Part shown: piece after piece, positions 39,447 through 47,460 of the stretch | Layout of the letters: each line of letters opens with the position of its first letter | How positions within the stretch are numbered: the first letter of the stretch is position 1 | DNA from: Phocoenobacter uteri | GTDB taxonomy: Bacteria; Pseudomonadota; Gammaproteobacteria; Enterobacterales; Pasteurellaceae | Direction of reading: 5' to 3' | NCBI RefSeq assembly: GCF_900454895.1 | Contig: NZ_UGTA01000001.1 | Coordinates: forward strand, 558,001-622,000 | DNA length: 64,000 nucleotides | Position numbers and translations under genes: made by a program | Notes under the pieces: generated by a model | The model's database searches: none | What the model was told of the DNA's origin: nothing | Seen by the model: only the letters and a program-made list of their open reading frames with translations

Positions 39447-39785
39447 TTATGGCTGATTTTTTGAAAAAAGTTTTTGTCTAGATTGATGGTTCATCAGCAT
39501 TATTTGCACATATTTTGCTGTAAATGCAACAAAAGTACCGATAGAAATAAAGGCGTAAATAATGGTGAAAATCTTACTAACATCTGTGGTTGGAGTAAGA
39601 TCGCCATATCCAATAGTTGCCATTGTCATCACTGAAAAATATAACGCATCAATAATTGACCAGCCTTCTATTGTCGTATAAAAAATATTCGCACCAATAA
39701 GCAATAGAATAATAAAAACGAAGAGAAATTGAAATTCTTTATCCGTTTTAAATCCCTGGAAAAGTATTTTGAATAATAAAATCAT
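39447..39785 (-). CDS. minimal two-helix potassium channel (ion_trans_2)
   Basis: 112 residues: helix 1 at about 20-37, a pore helix with the selectivity filter TIGYGD at 57-62, helix 2 at about 70-96, and a short basic tail. No RCK or cyclic-nucleotide domain follows, so ligand gating is not evident. A TTG start 9 codons upstream is possible, but the ATG at 39785 has AAGAGTAAG in front of it. It would form tetramers in the inner membrane. Monocistronic, divergent from nothing and convergent with the VOC gene. Confidence 0.8.
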   Translation of the reverse strand: MILLFKILFQGFKTDKEFQFLFVFIILLLIGANIFYTTIEGWSIIDALYFSVMTMATIGYGDLTPTTDVSKIFTIIYAFISIGTFVAFTAKYVQIMLMNHQSRQKLFSKNQP

Positions 39786-39871
39786 GACTATCTTACTCTT
39801 TATGTATAACAAATACTGTTATTAGCATTGAGAAAATAGGCACTAAAATATAGCGCCTATACAGAAACTAT

Positions 39872-41593
39872 TTAATGTAATTTAACCGCTTTGCCCTGAA
39901 AATAAACTGCTGTCGGTTTCACATCTTTAATCTTATATACGTCCATTTTCATTAAATTAGACGGCAACACCATAAAATCAGCAGATTTTCCCACTTCAAG
40001 TGACCCCGTTTTATCCGCAATATTCATCGCTTTGGCGTTGTTGATGGTGTAACCCTTAATCATATCAGCAACGCTGATTCTATCATCGGCTTGACCAAAA
40101 ACAGGGGTATCTTTACCAAGTTCAGGTTCTTGACGAGTTGCACCCATTTGAATACCCATAAATGGATTAGCTCGGTATTCTTGCGGTTTAGAAACGACAT
40201 CACTAGAAAAACCAACGCTTGCTCCTGCTTTTAATACCGAACCTGCAGGCTGGTTGTGTGAATAACGCTCTGGACCTAAAGCAACATCAGAACCTTTAAA
40301 GGTTGTGCCACCGAACCAATGTGGTGTGAAGTTTGCGTGTACACCTAATTCCTTAAAACGTTTCATATCATCAGGATTTACAACTTCCATATGTGATAAA
40401 GTCATCTCAACAGGTAGTTTTTTACCGTATTCTTTTTGGGCTTTTTCATAAGCGTTTAATGCGGTTCTTACTGCACGATCACCTACAGAATGCAAATGCA
40501 AATTCATTTTATGTGGAGCCATTTCTAATAATAAGTTTTTTAACTCGTCTTCGCTATAAAGCATACCCCCTTTATTGCCTTTTTCGTTGGCAAAATCTTC
40601 TAATAAAGCCCCCGTATTGATTTCATTTACACCGTCAAAATGAATTTTAATGGTGTTAAACGTCAATAAATCACTACTATATTGCTTTCTGTAATCAAGA
40701 ACAGTTTTAACCGCATCTTTTAATTGATCAGGCATATATAAATGGTGACTTGCATCATAACGAACTGGTAATTTTCCTGTTTTATCAAGTAACTGAATAG
40801 CTTTGATAATCGTTAATTCATTATTAAAATTACCCGCGTCCATTATTGATGATACCCCTTTTTTAGCTAAGAAATTAAGGTAATTTTCAATCGCTGGAGC
40901 GAGTAGCGCGGGATCAATTTGTGGCATAACCGTCGTTAAATAAGGCATTAATACAAATTCTTTTACCCAGCCTGTTTTACGTCCGTTTTTATCTTTCACA
41001 AAAAAGGATAAATTTTCTTTTAAATCAGGGGTATTTTCATCAATACCAAAAGCATTAAATGCAGCGGTATTTAACCAGTAACTATGCCCACTGCTATCAA
41101 GTAAAATTACGACAGTATTTGGAAAAATATCATCAATTTCTTTTCTATCAGGACCTTCTACGCCCCATAGTGGATTTGACCAAGTTCCCACCATTAAGAA
41201 AGGTAAGTTTGGGTTTTCTTTGGCAATTTGGCGTAAATAAGCGTAGGTGTCTTCTTTTGAGGTATCAGGGAGTTGATATTTTGCTAATTCGCCATTACTT
41301 GATGTCACCGCAACCATCCCCGGGTGAGCGTGGCTATCAATAAATGAAGGAATAACAAATTTTCCTTGTAAATCATCGATTTTGGTATTTTTACCAATAA
41401 ATTTGACCGCTTCGTCATTGCTTCCAACAAAAACAATTTTACCATTATCAATCGCCATTGCCTCAGCCTGTGGTTGTTTAGCGTTTTCAGTGACAATATC
41501 GCCGTTTTTGAAGACCATATCGGCGGGATCGACAGCGAATGCCATTTGTGTTGCAACACTTGCAACTAATAGGGTTAATAGGGATTTTTTCAT
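39872..41593 (-). CDS. exported amidohydrolase (YtcJ-like, amidohydro_3 family)
   Basis: 573 residues with a Sec signal peptide (MKKSLLTLLVASVATQMAFA, cleaved before VDPAD), so probably periplasmic. The metal-dependent hydrolase barrel has DSHAHPG (His88, His90), HLHSVGDRAV, THMEVV-like SHMEVV, and the C-terminal composite domain MNIADKTGSLEVGKSADFMVL. The substrate is unknown; the family acts on amide or ester bonds in cyclic or acylated small molecules. It is the last gene of a marR, MBL-hydrolase, amidohydrolase operon (18 bp after the MBL gene). Start has GAGG 8 nt upstream. Confidence 0.8.
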   Translation of the reverse strand: MKKSLLTLLVASVATQMAFAVDPADMVFKNGDIVTENAKQPQAEAMAIDNGKIVFVGSNDEAVKFIGKNTKIDDLQGKFVIPSFIDSHAHPGMVAVTSSNGELAKYQLPDTSKEDTYAYLRQIAKENPNLPFLMVGTWSNPLWGVEGPDRKEIDDIFPNTVVILLDSSGHSYWLNTAAFNAFGIDENTPDLKENLSFFVKDKNGRKTGWVKEFVLMPYLTTVMPQIDPALLAPAIENYLNFLAKKGVSSIMDAGNFNNELTIIKAIQLLDKTGKLPVRYDASHHLYMPDQLKDAVKTVLDYRKQYSSDLLTFNTIKIHFDGVNEINTGALLEDFANEKGNKGGMLYSEDELKNLLLEMAPHKMNLHLHSVGDRAVRTALNAYEKAQKEYGKKLPVEMTLSHMEVVNPDDMKRFKELGVHANFTPHWFGGTTFKGSDVALGPERYSHNQPAGSVLKAGASVGFSSDVVSKPQEYRANPFMGIQMGATRQEPELGKDTPVFGQADDRISVADMIKGYTINNAKAMNIADKTGSLEVGKSADFMVLPSNLMKMDVYKIKDVKPTAVYFQGKAVKLH

Positions 41594-41611
41594 TGTTTTT
41601 ACCTCATAGTT

Positions 41612-42538
41612 TTAAAATGATATGGTGATATTATCGTTTATGACCTTCTCTTTCGGTGGTTTATTGTTTGTTTTACCTTGTAAAAATGAAGTCAATGCAT
41701 TTAAGTCTTTTGCGGTTAATTCAGGTGTTCTCCATTGGGTTGTATGTCCACCATAAAATAGCGTATTTTCATTCGTCATCGCTTGTAACTTGCTCAGTGA
41801 TTGTTGATAGGCACTCAGACTAGATGTTGGCATTTGTTCAGACGCAAGTAATGTTCCTTTATAGAAAAAATCACCTGTAAAAACGATGTTGTTTTCTTTA
41901 TCGAATAAACTAATAGAGTTGCTAGTATGTCCTGTTGTATTTACTACGGTAAGGGAGCGATCGCCTAACTCTAATACTTCATTATCAGTCAATAAAGCAC
42001 TATAAGTGATTTTTGGGGTATCTCTTCCTTCTACCCAGCCTAAGAAATCATCATCAGTAGGGGTTAAGGTGTTATTCACAACCTCCTCATTCTCTACTTG
42101 AATTTTGGCAAGTCTTATATCTAAGTTTTTATATTTATCAAAATTTCCGATATGATCAAAATGTAAATGGCTCGGAATAATGATCAATGGTAAGTCAGTA
42201 ATCGATTTTACTACACGCAAAATATCTTCATTACCCACACCTGTATCAAAAAGAACAGCTTTGTTTTTACCTAAAATAAGATAGTTAATATTTTGCTGCC
42301 AATATCTTGGCTCACCAATCGCAAGGGTATTTTTGTTAATATATTGCACACTATAATAATCATCAAACCAACTTACTCCTTTTGGTAAGGTCAGTTTATC
42401 TTTGTCGTGCAGCCCAAAACTGCCACTTGTCACATAAGCAACGATCTCTTTTTGATATATTTTGGCAACACTAAAAGTAATCAGTATTAGACTAATCAAA
42501 ACCAGTATGATTTTTTTACATTTTGTGAATTTCACCAT
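41612..42538 (-). CDS. membrane-anchored metallo-beta-lactamase-fold hydrolase
   Basis: 308 residues: an N-terminal membrane anchor (about 8-26), then the MBL fold with HLHFDH at 124-129, a later His in NTTGHTSNS, Asp in FTGDFFY and His in YGGHT, a full set of binuclear metal ligands. The catalytic domain probably faces the periplasm. It lies 15 bp after marR and 18 bp before the exported amidohydrolase. Sharing an operon with another extracytoplasmic hydrolase suggests stepwise breakdown of a compound sensed by the MarR protein; the compound is unknown. Beta-lactamase activity is not implied. Confidence 0.8.
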   Translation of the reverse strand: MVKFTKCKKIILVLISLILITFSVAKIYQKEIVAYVTSGSFGLHDKDKLTLPKGVSWFDDYYSVQYINKNTLAIGEPRYWQQNINYLILGKNKAVLFDTGVGNEDILRVVKSITDLPLIIIPSHLHFDHIGNFDKYKNLDIRLAKIQVENEEVVNNTLTPTDDDFLGWVEGRDTPKITYSALLTDNEVLELGDRSLTVVNTTGHTSNSISLFDKENNIVFTGDFFYKGTLLASEQMPTSSLSAYQQSLSKLQAMTNENTLFYGGHTTQWRTPELTAKDLNALTSFLQGKTNNKPPKEKVINDNITISF

Positions 42539-42553
42539 AAGCTCTCAATTGAA

Positions 42554-43003
42554 TTAAATAGATTGATTTTGTTGATAGGCAAGAAATTCTTTTTCAAAAA
42601 AATAAGCAAATTTTGATATAGTCTTTTCAAGCTGTTGGCATTCTTCTTCGCCAATGTGTTGTAAAACTTGCTCTTCCATTGCTAAAATAGGTTGCAGTGT
42701 ATTATCCGCAAAAATTTTGCCTTTCTTAGTAAAAGAAACCAATTTCTCTTTGTTATTTCGACCTTGTGAAAACTCAACATATTGATCATCAAAGAGTTTT
42801 TTAATAATGGTATTTACGCTTTGTTTCGGTAATCCCCATTCTTCAACAATTTGTTTTTGTGTACAAACTTGATAATGTCGTAATGCACCCAGTACCATCG
42901 TTGTGTTATAAGTCAACCCCTGTGATTTTGCACATTCGTAATAGAGTTTGGTAATTTTGCCAAGATGAATGCCAATTTTATCCATTTGTTTGCGGTAGTT
43001 CAT
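42554..43003 (-). CDS. MarR-family transcriptional regulator
   Basis: 149 residues with a winged helix-turn-helix at about 50-100 (QKQIVEEWGLPKQSVNTIIKKL by its ends QKQIVEE and VNTIIKKL; wing RNNKEKLVSFTKKG) and flanking dimerisation helices. It is first in the operon with the two hydrolases and next to a 35-bp imperfect palindrome, so it probably represses its own operon and perhaps the divergent CPBP genes, with release by a small ligand. Confidence 0.88.
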   Translation of the reverse strand: MNYRKQMDKIGIHLGKITKLYYECAKSQGLTYNTTMVLGALRHYQVCTQKQIVEEWGLPKQSVNTIIKKLFDDQYVEFSQGRNNKEKLVSFTKKGKIFADNTLQPILAMEEQVLQHIGEEECQQLEKTISKFAYFFEKEFLAYQQNQSI

Positions 43004-43024
43004 TGTATTCCTATTTAATTAAGA

Positions 43025-43059
43025 GTCCTATTTTGTACCATTATAGTACGAAATGAGAC
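43025..43059. promoter_or_regulatory. palindromic MarR-type operator
   Basis: GTCCTATTTTGTAC, a 7-nt centre CATTATA, then GTACGAAATGAGAC: the two 14-nt arms match as an inverted repeat at 11 of 14 positions, with GTAC perfect next to the centre. It starts 22 bp upstream of the marR start codon, where a repressor would cover the promoter. Confidence 0.65.
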
Positions 43060-43239
43060 TATGTCAAACGGAGATAATGTGTGAGAATACCATCAAATTA
43101 AAAAAGATATTTTTAGGGAAGTATTTTTGAATAAAATATAATCGATCGCATTTCATTCAAAATTTGCAAAAAGATTTTATTCTGTTAGCATCGCACACTT
43201 CTTTTTTCGTTTAAATCATAAACAAAAATATAAGGGAAT

Positions 43240-43998
43240 ATGATGAAAAATATATCACTTCAAAAAGTGGGTTATATAACTGCGTTAACTTACACCGTGT
43301 TGATTGGTGTGGGTATGTACACTTCATTCTATATCAATGGAATAAGTTATGAAGATCCTAAAATGGTGGAAACATTGTGGGGATTTGAAATCATTATGAC
43401 GGCTTTGGTTATTGGTGCAGCGATTCGATTTTTTTCTTGGAAGGATCTTGGTTTTACGGCACTCAATACAAAGCAGTTATTGTGGTTAGTGCCAATGTTC
43501 ATCGTGATCCTACTGATGGGATTTGATATTGTTGAATTTGTGATGAATCACGATATTAGTTCGGAGAAATGGTCTTTATTTGCCCTGATTGGTTTTACTA
43601 CATTTTTAGTAGGATTCTCAGAAGAATTATTGTATAGAGGGATTATTCTAGGGGCATTTATTAAACAAAATCGACTTATTGCAGGTGTTTTTACAAGTGC
43701 GATTATTTTTTCTCTATTACATTCAATGAACATTTTAGGCGGACTTACATTTTCAGCAATGGTTATTCAACTGCTAATGACATTTATTGCAGGATTGTTT
43801 TTTGCTCTATTACGAATCAAGGCTGTAAGCATTATACCTCTTATGATTTTTCACTGGCTTTGGGATTTTTTTCTGATTGCTGGTGGTTTGCTCGGCGTGG
43901 GAAAACAAACGAGTCTTTATTTTGTGGCATTTGAAATTCTATTTGTCATTATTATGCTGCCTCTGCTGATTTTTAATAACAAATCATTTATTAAATAA
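43240..43998 (+). CDS. CPBP-family intramembrane metalloprotease (first of pair)
   Basis: 252 residues, about seven membrane helices, with the CPBP/Abi signatures: Glu128-Glu129-x3-Arg133 (SEELLYRG), FSLLH with His161, and His205-x3-Asp209 (FHWLWDF). In eukaryotes the family removes CaaX tails; in bacteria many members act in bacteriocin self-protection or membrane signalling. AAGGGAA precedes ATGATG. It starts 180 bp from the MarR operator and lies 10 bp before a second CPBP gene. Substrate unknown. Confidence 0.85.
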   Translation: MMKNISLQKVGYITALTYTVLIGVGMYTSFYINGISYEDPKMVETLWGFEIIMTALVIGAAIRFFSWKDLGFTALNTKQLLWLVPMFIVILLMGFDIVEFVMNHDISSEKWSLFALIGFTTFLVGFSEELLYRGIILGAFIKQNRLIAGVFTSAIIFSLLHSMNILGGLTFSAMVIQLLMTFIAGLFFALLRIKAVSIIPLMIFHWLWDFFLIAGGLLGVGKQTSLYFVAFEILFVIIMLPLLIFNNKSFIK

Positions 43999-44008
43999 GG
44001 AGACTAGA

Positions 44009-44881
44009 ATGTCGAATATTATTTTCAAAAAAAGGGAAGCGGGAATTCCATTTAGCTCACAAAACAGACTGATTATTATCCCGTTGATTTTATCTCTTAT
44101 AATGGTGATTTTTGCACCATTGTTCATTGGGGCATCAATGATGCTTATCTTTTCACCTTCGGGAACAAGTTTAATTTCTGTTTATTCAACTTCAGAAATG
44201 ATTTTAACCGTATTATTCACACTCTTTATTTTTACAAAGGTAAGTAAAGTTAGTCTTACGGATTTAGGGTTAAAAACAACTGGTGCATTTTCAAAAATTG
44301 TAATAGGTATAGTGTGTGGGTTTCTCGCTATTAGTATTGTGGCATTTGTTATCAATATGCTTGGTGGAGTAACCACAGAATATCATTTTCAACCTCAATA
44401 TTTGAAAACATTATTGCTCGGTTTAGTCTTTTTTGCTTTTCAAGGTACTTATGAAGAATTGGTTTATAGAAGTTATCTAATGACGCATTTTTCAAAAGCG
44501 ATGGGCATTAAATGGTCTATTGTAATGACAAGTATCTTATTTACAGGATTACATGTATTAAATCCAGGAATGACCCTAATGCCAGTGATTAACTTAATGA
44601 TTGCGAGTGTTGTTTTTTCATTGATTTATTACAAATCGGGAAGTTTGTGGCTTGTTGGTTTTGCTCATGGAATATGGAATTATTCACAAGGCTTTATTTA
44701 TGGTTCTTTGGTGTCAGGTAATCCAATTGATGAAACAATTTTCCGCTCCTTGCCTCTGTCTGGAAATGATTTTATTTCAGGGGGCTCATTTGGTTTTGAA
44801 GGGGGAATTGTGACAACGGTGGTTGGGCTTATTTTGATTACTACTTTAATCATTTTGCCTTCTAAACAAGTAAAATTATAA
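44009..44881 (+). CDS. CPBP-family intramembrane metalloprotease (second of pair)
   Basis: 290 residues with seven to eight membrane helices and the same active-site set: Glu149-Glu150-x3-Arg154 (YEELVYRS), TGLH with His182, and His220-x3-Asn224 (HGIWN). It shares little sequence with the preceding protein outside the motifs, so the pair is not a recent duplication. AAGGAGA lies 7 nt upstream of the ATG, and the 10-bp gap indicates one transcript with the first CPBP gene. An uptake-signal hairpin follows. Confidence 0.85.
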   Translation: MSNIIFKKREAGIPFSSQNRLIIIPLILSLIMVIFAPLFIGASMMLIFSPSGTSLISVYSTSEMILTVLFTLFIFTKVSKVSLTDLGLKTTGAFSKIVIGIVCGFLAISIVAFVINMLGGVTTEYHFQPQYLKTLLLGLVFFAFQGTYEELVYRSYLMTHFSKAMGIKWSIVMTSILFTGLHVLNPGMTLMPVINLMIASVVFSLIYYKSGSLWLVGFAHGIWNYSQGFIYGSLVSGNPIDETIFRSLPLSGNDFISGGSFGFEGGIVTTVVGLILITTLIILPSKQVKL

Positions 44882-44890
44882 ATAAAGTAG

Positions 44891-44943
44891 AAGCGGTCTG
44901 ATTTTGAGCTTTTTTGCAAATTGTGATAAAAATTTGACCGCTT
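44891..44943 (+). terminator. uptake-signal inverted pair after the CPBP genes
   Basis: AAGCGGTC (44891) and GACCGCTT (44936-44943) form the ends of a stem with an A/T-rich inner part. It probably terminates the CPBP transcript. Confidence 0.55.
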
Positions 44944-45281
44944 ATATTAGTTTGAAGAATCTTTGTATTTTTTCCTTCTTTTTTATCTTCTTTTTTCATC
45001 TTTTTGATCTTAATGTATTATCTAATTTGATTTTGTAATAAGCCTGACAAAGCTTAAATGTTTCAAAAAGATAATAAAAACGCATCTGAATTTTCATTAG
45101 CATACTATCCTATTCCCTCTGTCGTATATATTTTCTTCAAAATTATCCATAAAAGTCCATTTTTGATAAAAATTAAGCGGTCATTTTTATTTAAAAATTT
45201 ACAAATTTTTAGTTTTTTGATTATTTTTAAGACGCATTCTTTTTTGTTTTTGAGTACTTGTGATTTTTTTAACAATAAAAT
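44944..45281. other. A/T-rich gene-free region before fruB
   Basis: Pyrimidine-rich tracts (TTTTTCCTTCTTTTTTATC region, 44968-45005), one further uptake signal (AAGCGGTC at 45176), and an open frame of 77 codons at 45058-45291 that has no ribosome site, runs through the uptake signal and has unlikely composition. I see no gene here. Confidence 0.5.
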
Positions 45282-45343
45282 TGTGATCTAAGTCACACTT
45301 TTGCAATCACATAGAATTTTTTATTTTAATTTTAAATTATAAT
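45282..45343 (+). promoter_or_regulatory. fruBKA promoter with CRP site
   Basis: TGTGA-TCTAAG-TCACA (45282-45297) is a perfect CRP palindrome. TATAAT at 45338-45343 predicts a start near 45350, placing CRP at about -60.5, a class I position. I did not find a clear Cra/FruR box between this site and the start codon. Confidence 0.82.
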
Positions 45344-45384
45344 TCCGCTCAGTTATTTTTTAGTTAATTTTTAAAGAGGTCTAA

Positions 45385-46485
45385 ATGTTAGCACTGTCAA
45401 ATAAGAATGTTCAGCTTAATGCAGCCGTAGATAATAAGGCGGATGCAATTCGCCTTGTAGCATTAGGTTTAACGCAAAATGGGAATGTAAAAGCAGATTA
45501 TGAAGCAGGAATGCTTGCTCGTGAAACTCAAACTTCAACTTACTTAGGTAATGGTATTGCGATTCCACACGGAACATTAAACACACGCCATTTAGTTGAA
45601 AATACAGGCGTTCAAGTTTGTCAATTTCCAAAAGGTGTCGATTGGGGTGAGGGCAACATTGCTTATGTGGTTATTGGGATTGCTGCAAAATCTGATGAGC
45701 ATTTAACATTATTACGCCAGCTTACTGCGATTTTAGGCGATGATAAAGCAACAGAACAGTTGGCAAAAACACAGGATATTGAAGAGTTTATTGCAATTTT
45801 AAGCGGTAAAAAGCAATTACCTGTTACTGCGGAAAGTTTAATCTCTTTAAATACAGAAACAGCAAGTTTATTGACATTGTCTGCCTTAAATGCTGAAAAA
45901 TTACAACAACAAGGCTATGTAGAGCAGGCATTTGTGGGTGAACTTTTAGAAAGCACGCTGTTGAAACTAGCAGATAATTTATTCATCAATGATGCAAAAT
46001 CAGGTAATCAAGCGAATGGTATCGCAGTTGCTCGTGCAACAGCGGGTCAAACCGTTGTTACTATTGCAAATGCTGATGAAACGATGAATGCTCAGTTAGA
46101 AAAATTATTAAATAAAGAGGTTCAACAAACCTTAGTTTCAGGTTCGGTGGCTGATGTTGTGGCATTATTTGTTGAACAGAAATCGGTTGTAGAAGAAGCT
46201 GGTGTAGCAGAAGGGCTTGAAGCAACATTTGAAGTGTTAAATGAACACGGTTTACACGCTCGTCCAAGTGCAGTGTTAGTGAATGAAGTGAAAAAATATG
46301 ATGCCGAAATTTTGGTACAAAATTTAGATAGAGATACCCCGCTTGTGAAAGCAAAAAGCTTGATGAAAGTGGTGAGTTTAGGTGTTCAAAAAGGGCATAA
46401 ATTACGTTTTGTTGCCACAGGTAATGAAGCTCAAAAAGCATTAGACGGTATCGGTCTTGCTATTCAATCTAAATTAGGGGAATAA
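45385..46485 (+). CDS. fruB: fructose PTS diphosphoryl-transfer protein (EIIA-FPr)
   Basis: 366 residues: an N-terminal fructose EIIA domain with the phospho-histidine in GIAIPHGT (about residue 62), a central linker/M domain (about 150-270), and a C-terminal HPr-like domain with the phospho-histidine in GLHARPSA (about residue 291). It passes phosphate from enzyme I to FruA. AGAGGT precedes the ATG. First gene of fruBKA; the next start codon is 1 bp after its stop. Confidence 0.95.
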   Translation: MLALSNKNVQLNAAVDNKADAIRLVALGLTQNGNVKADYEAGMLARETQTSTYLGNGIAIPHGTLNTRHLVENTGVQVCQFPKGVDWGEGNIAYVVIGIAAKSDEHLTLLRQLTAILGDDKATEQLAKTQDIEEFIAILSGKKQLPVTAESLISLNTETASLLTLSALNAEKLQQQGYVEQAFVGELLESTLLKLADNLFINDAKSGNQANGIAVARATAGQTVVTIANADETMNAQLEKLLNKEVQQTLVSGSVADVVALFVEQKSVVEEAGVAEGLEATFEVLNEHGLHARPSAVLVNEVKKYDAEILVQNLDRDTPLVKAKSLMKVVSLGVQKGHKLRFVATGNEAQKALDGIGLAIQSKLGE

Positions 46486-46486
46486 G

Positions 46487-47431
46487 ATGTCGCAAGCATT
46501 GCGTATTTTAACGGTTACGCTGAATCCTGCTTTTGATCTTGTTGGACGAGTGCCACGTATTGAGATTGGTGAAGTAAATACGGTGGAAACATTAGGACTT
46601 TATCCAGCGGGTAAAGGAATCAATGTTGCCAAAGTATTAGCGGATTTAGATGTGGATTTAAGCGTATCTGGTTTTCTTGGAAAAGATAATCAAGGGGATT
46701 TTGTGCAACTTTTTGAGCAAAATAAACTTGATGATCAATTCCAACGTATTGATGGCAAAACGAGAATTAACGTTAAAATCACAGAAACAGAAAACGATGT
46801 CACAGATCTTAATTTTCTCGGTTTCAATGTGTCTGAACAAGATTGGCAGACTTTTGTGGATCATTCTCAACAATGGCATACACAATTTGATCTTGTTGCC
46901 GTTTGTGGTTCGCTACCACGAGGAATTAGTGCCGAGCAGTTTGCTGATTGGTTAAAATCATTGAAAAATCAAGGCTTAAAAGTGGTGTTAGACAGCAGTA
47001 ATGCGGCTTTAACAGCAGGGTTAAAAGCAAGCCCTTGGTTGGTTAAACCAAATCACAGAGAATTAGAAACGTGGATCGGACGTAAATTGAACAGCATTGA
47101 TGAAATTATTGACGCAGCCAAAGAATTACAAGCCCAAGATATTGAGAATGTGATTATCTCAATGGGGGCTGAAGGTTCAATTTGGCTAAGCAAAGACGCT
47201 ATTTTGCAAGCTCAGCCACCACGCTGTGAAAATGTGGTGAGTACCGTTGGGGCTGGCGACTCAATGGTTGCAGGATTGATTTACGGATTAACGAAAGGAT
47301 TTGAACAAGCACATACGTTAGCTTTTGCGAGTGCAACCTCTGCGTTGGCAGTATCTCAAAGCAATGTGGGTGTAAGCGATAAAGCACAATTAGAAACGAT
47401 TTTACAACAAGTAAAAATATCTCAATTATAA
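46487..47431 (+). CDS. fruK: 1-phosphofructokinase
   Basis: A PfkB-family kinase converting fructose 1-phosphate to fructose 1,6-bisphosphate. Signatures: TLNPAFDL at the start, GKGINVAKVL, and the catalytic GAGDSMVAG near the C-terminus. Length 314 is typical. Translation is coupled to fruB (ribosome site inside the fruB end) and it is followed 29 bp later by fruA. Confidence 0.95.
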   Translation: MSQALRILTVTLNPAFDLVGRVPRIEIGEVNTVETLGLYPAGKGINVAKVLADLDVDLSVSGFLGKDNQGDFVQLFEQNKLDDQFQRIDGKTRINVKITETENDVTDLNFLGFNVSEQDWQTFVDHSQQWHTQFDLVAVCGSLPRGISAEQFADWLKSLKNQGLKVVLDSSNAALTAGLKASPWLVKPNHRELETWIGRKLNSIDEIIDAAKELQAQDIENVIISMGAEGSIWLSKDAILQAQPPRCENVVSTVGAGDSMVAGLIYGLTKGFEQAHTLAFASATSALAVSQSNVGVSDKAQLETILQQVKISQL

Positions 47432-47460
47432 CAATTTATTATTAAAACAAGGACTTCAAA

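Noticed and set aside
41612..42538. Beta-lactamase (antibiotic resistance) assignment for the MBL-fold protein
   Set aside because: The fold is shared by many hydrolases; the membrane anchor, motif context and operon partner do not match known beta-lactamases.
45058..45291. 77-codon open frame upstream of fruB
   Set aside because: No ribosome site, Phe/Ile/Lys-dominated composition typical of A/T-rich spacer, and it runs through an uptake signal and into the CRP site.
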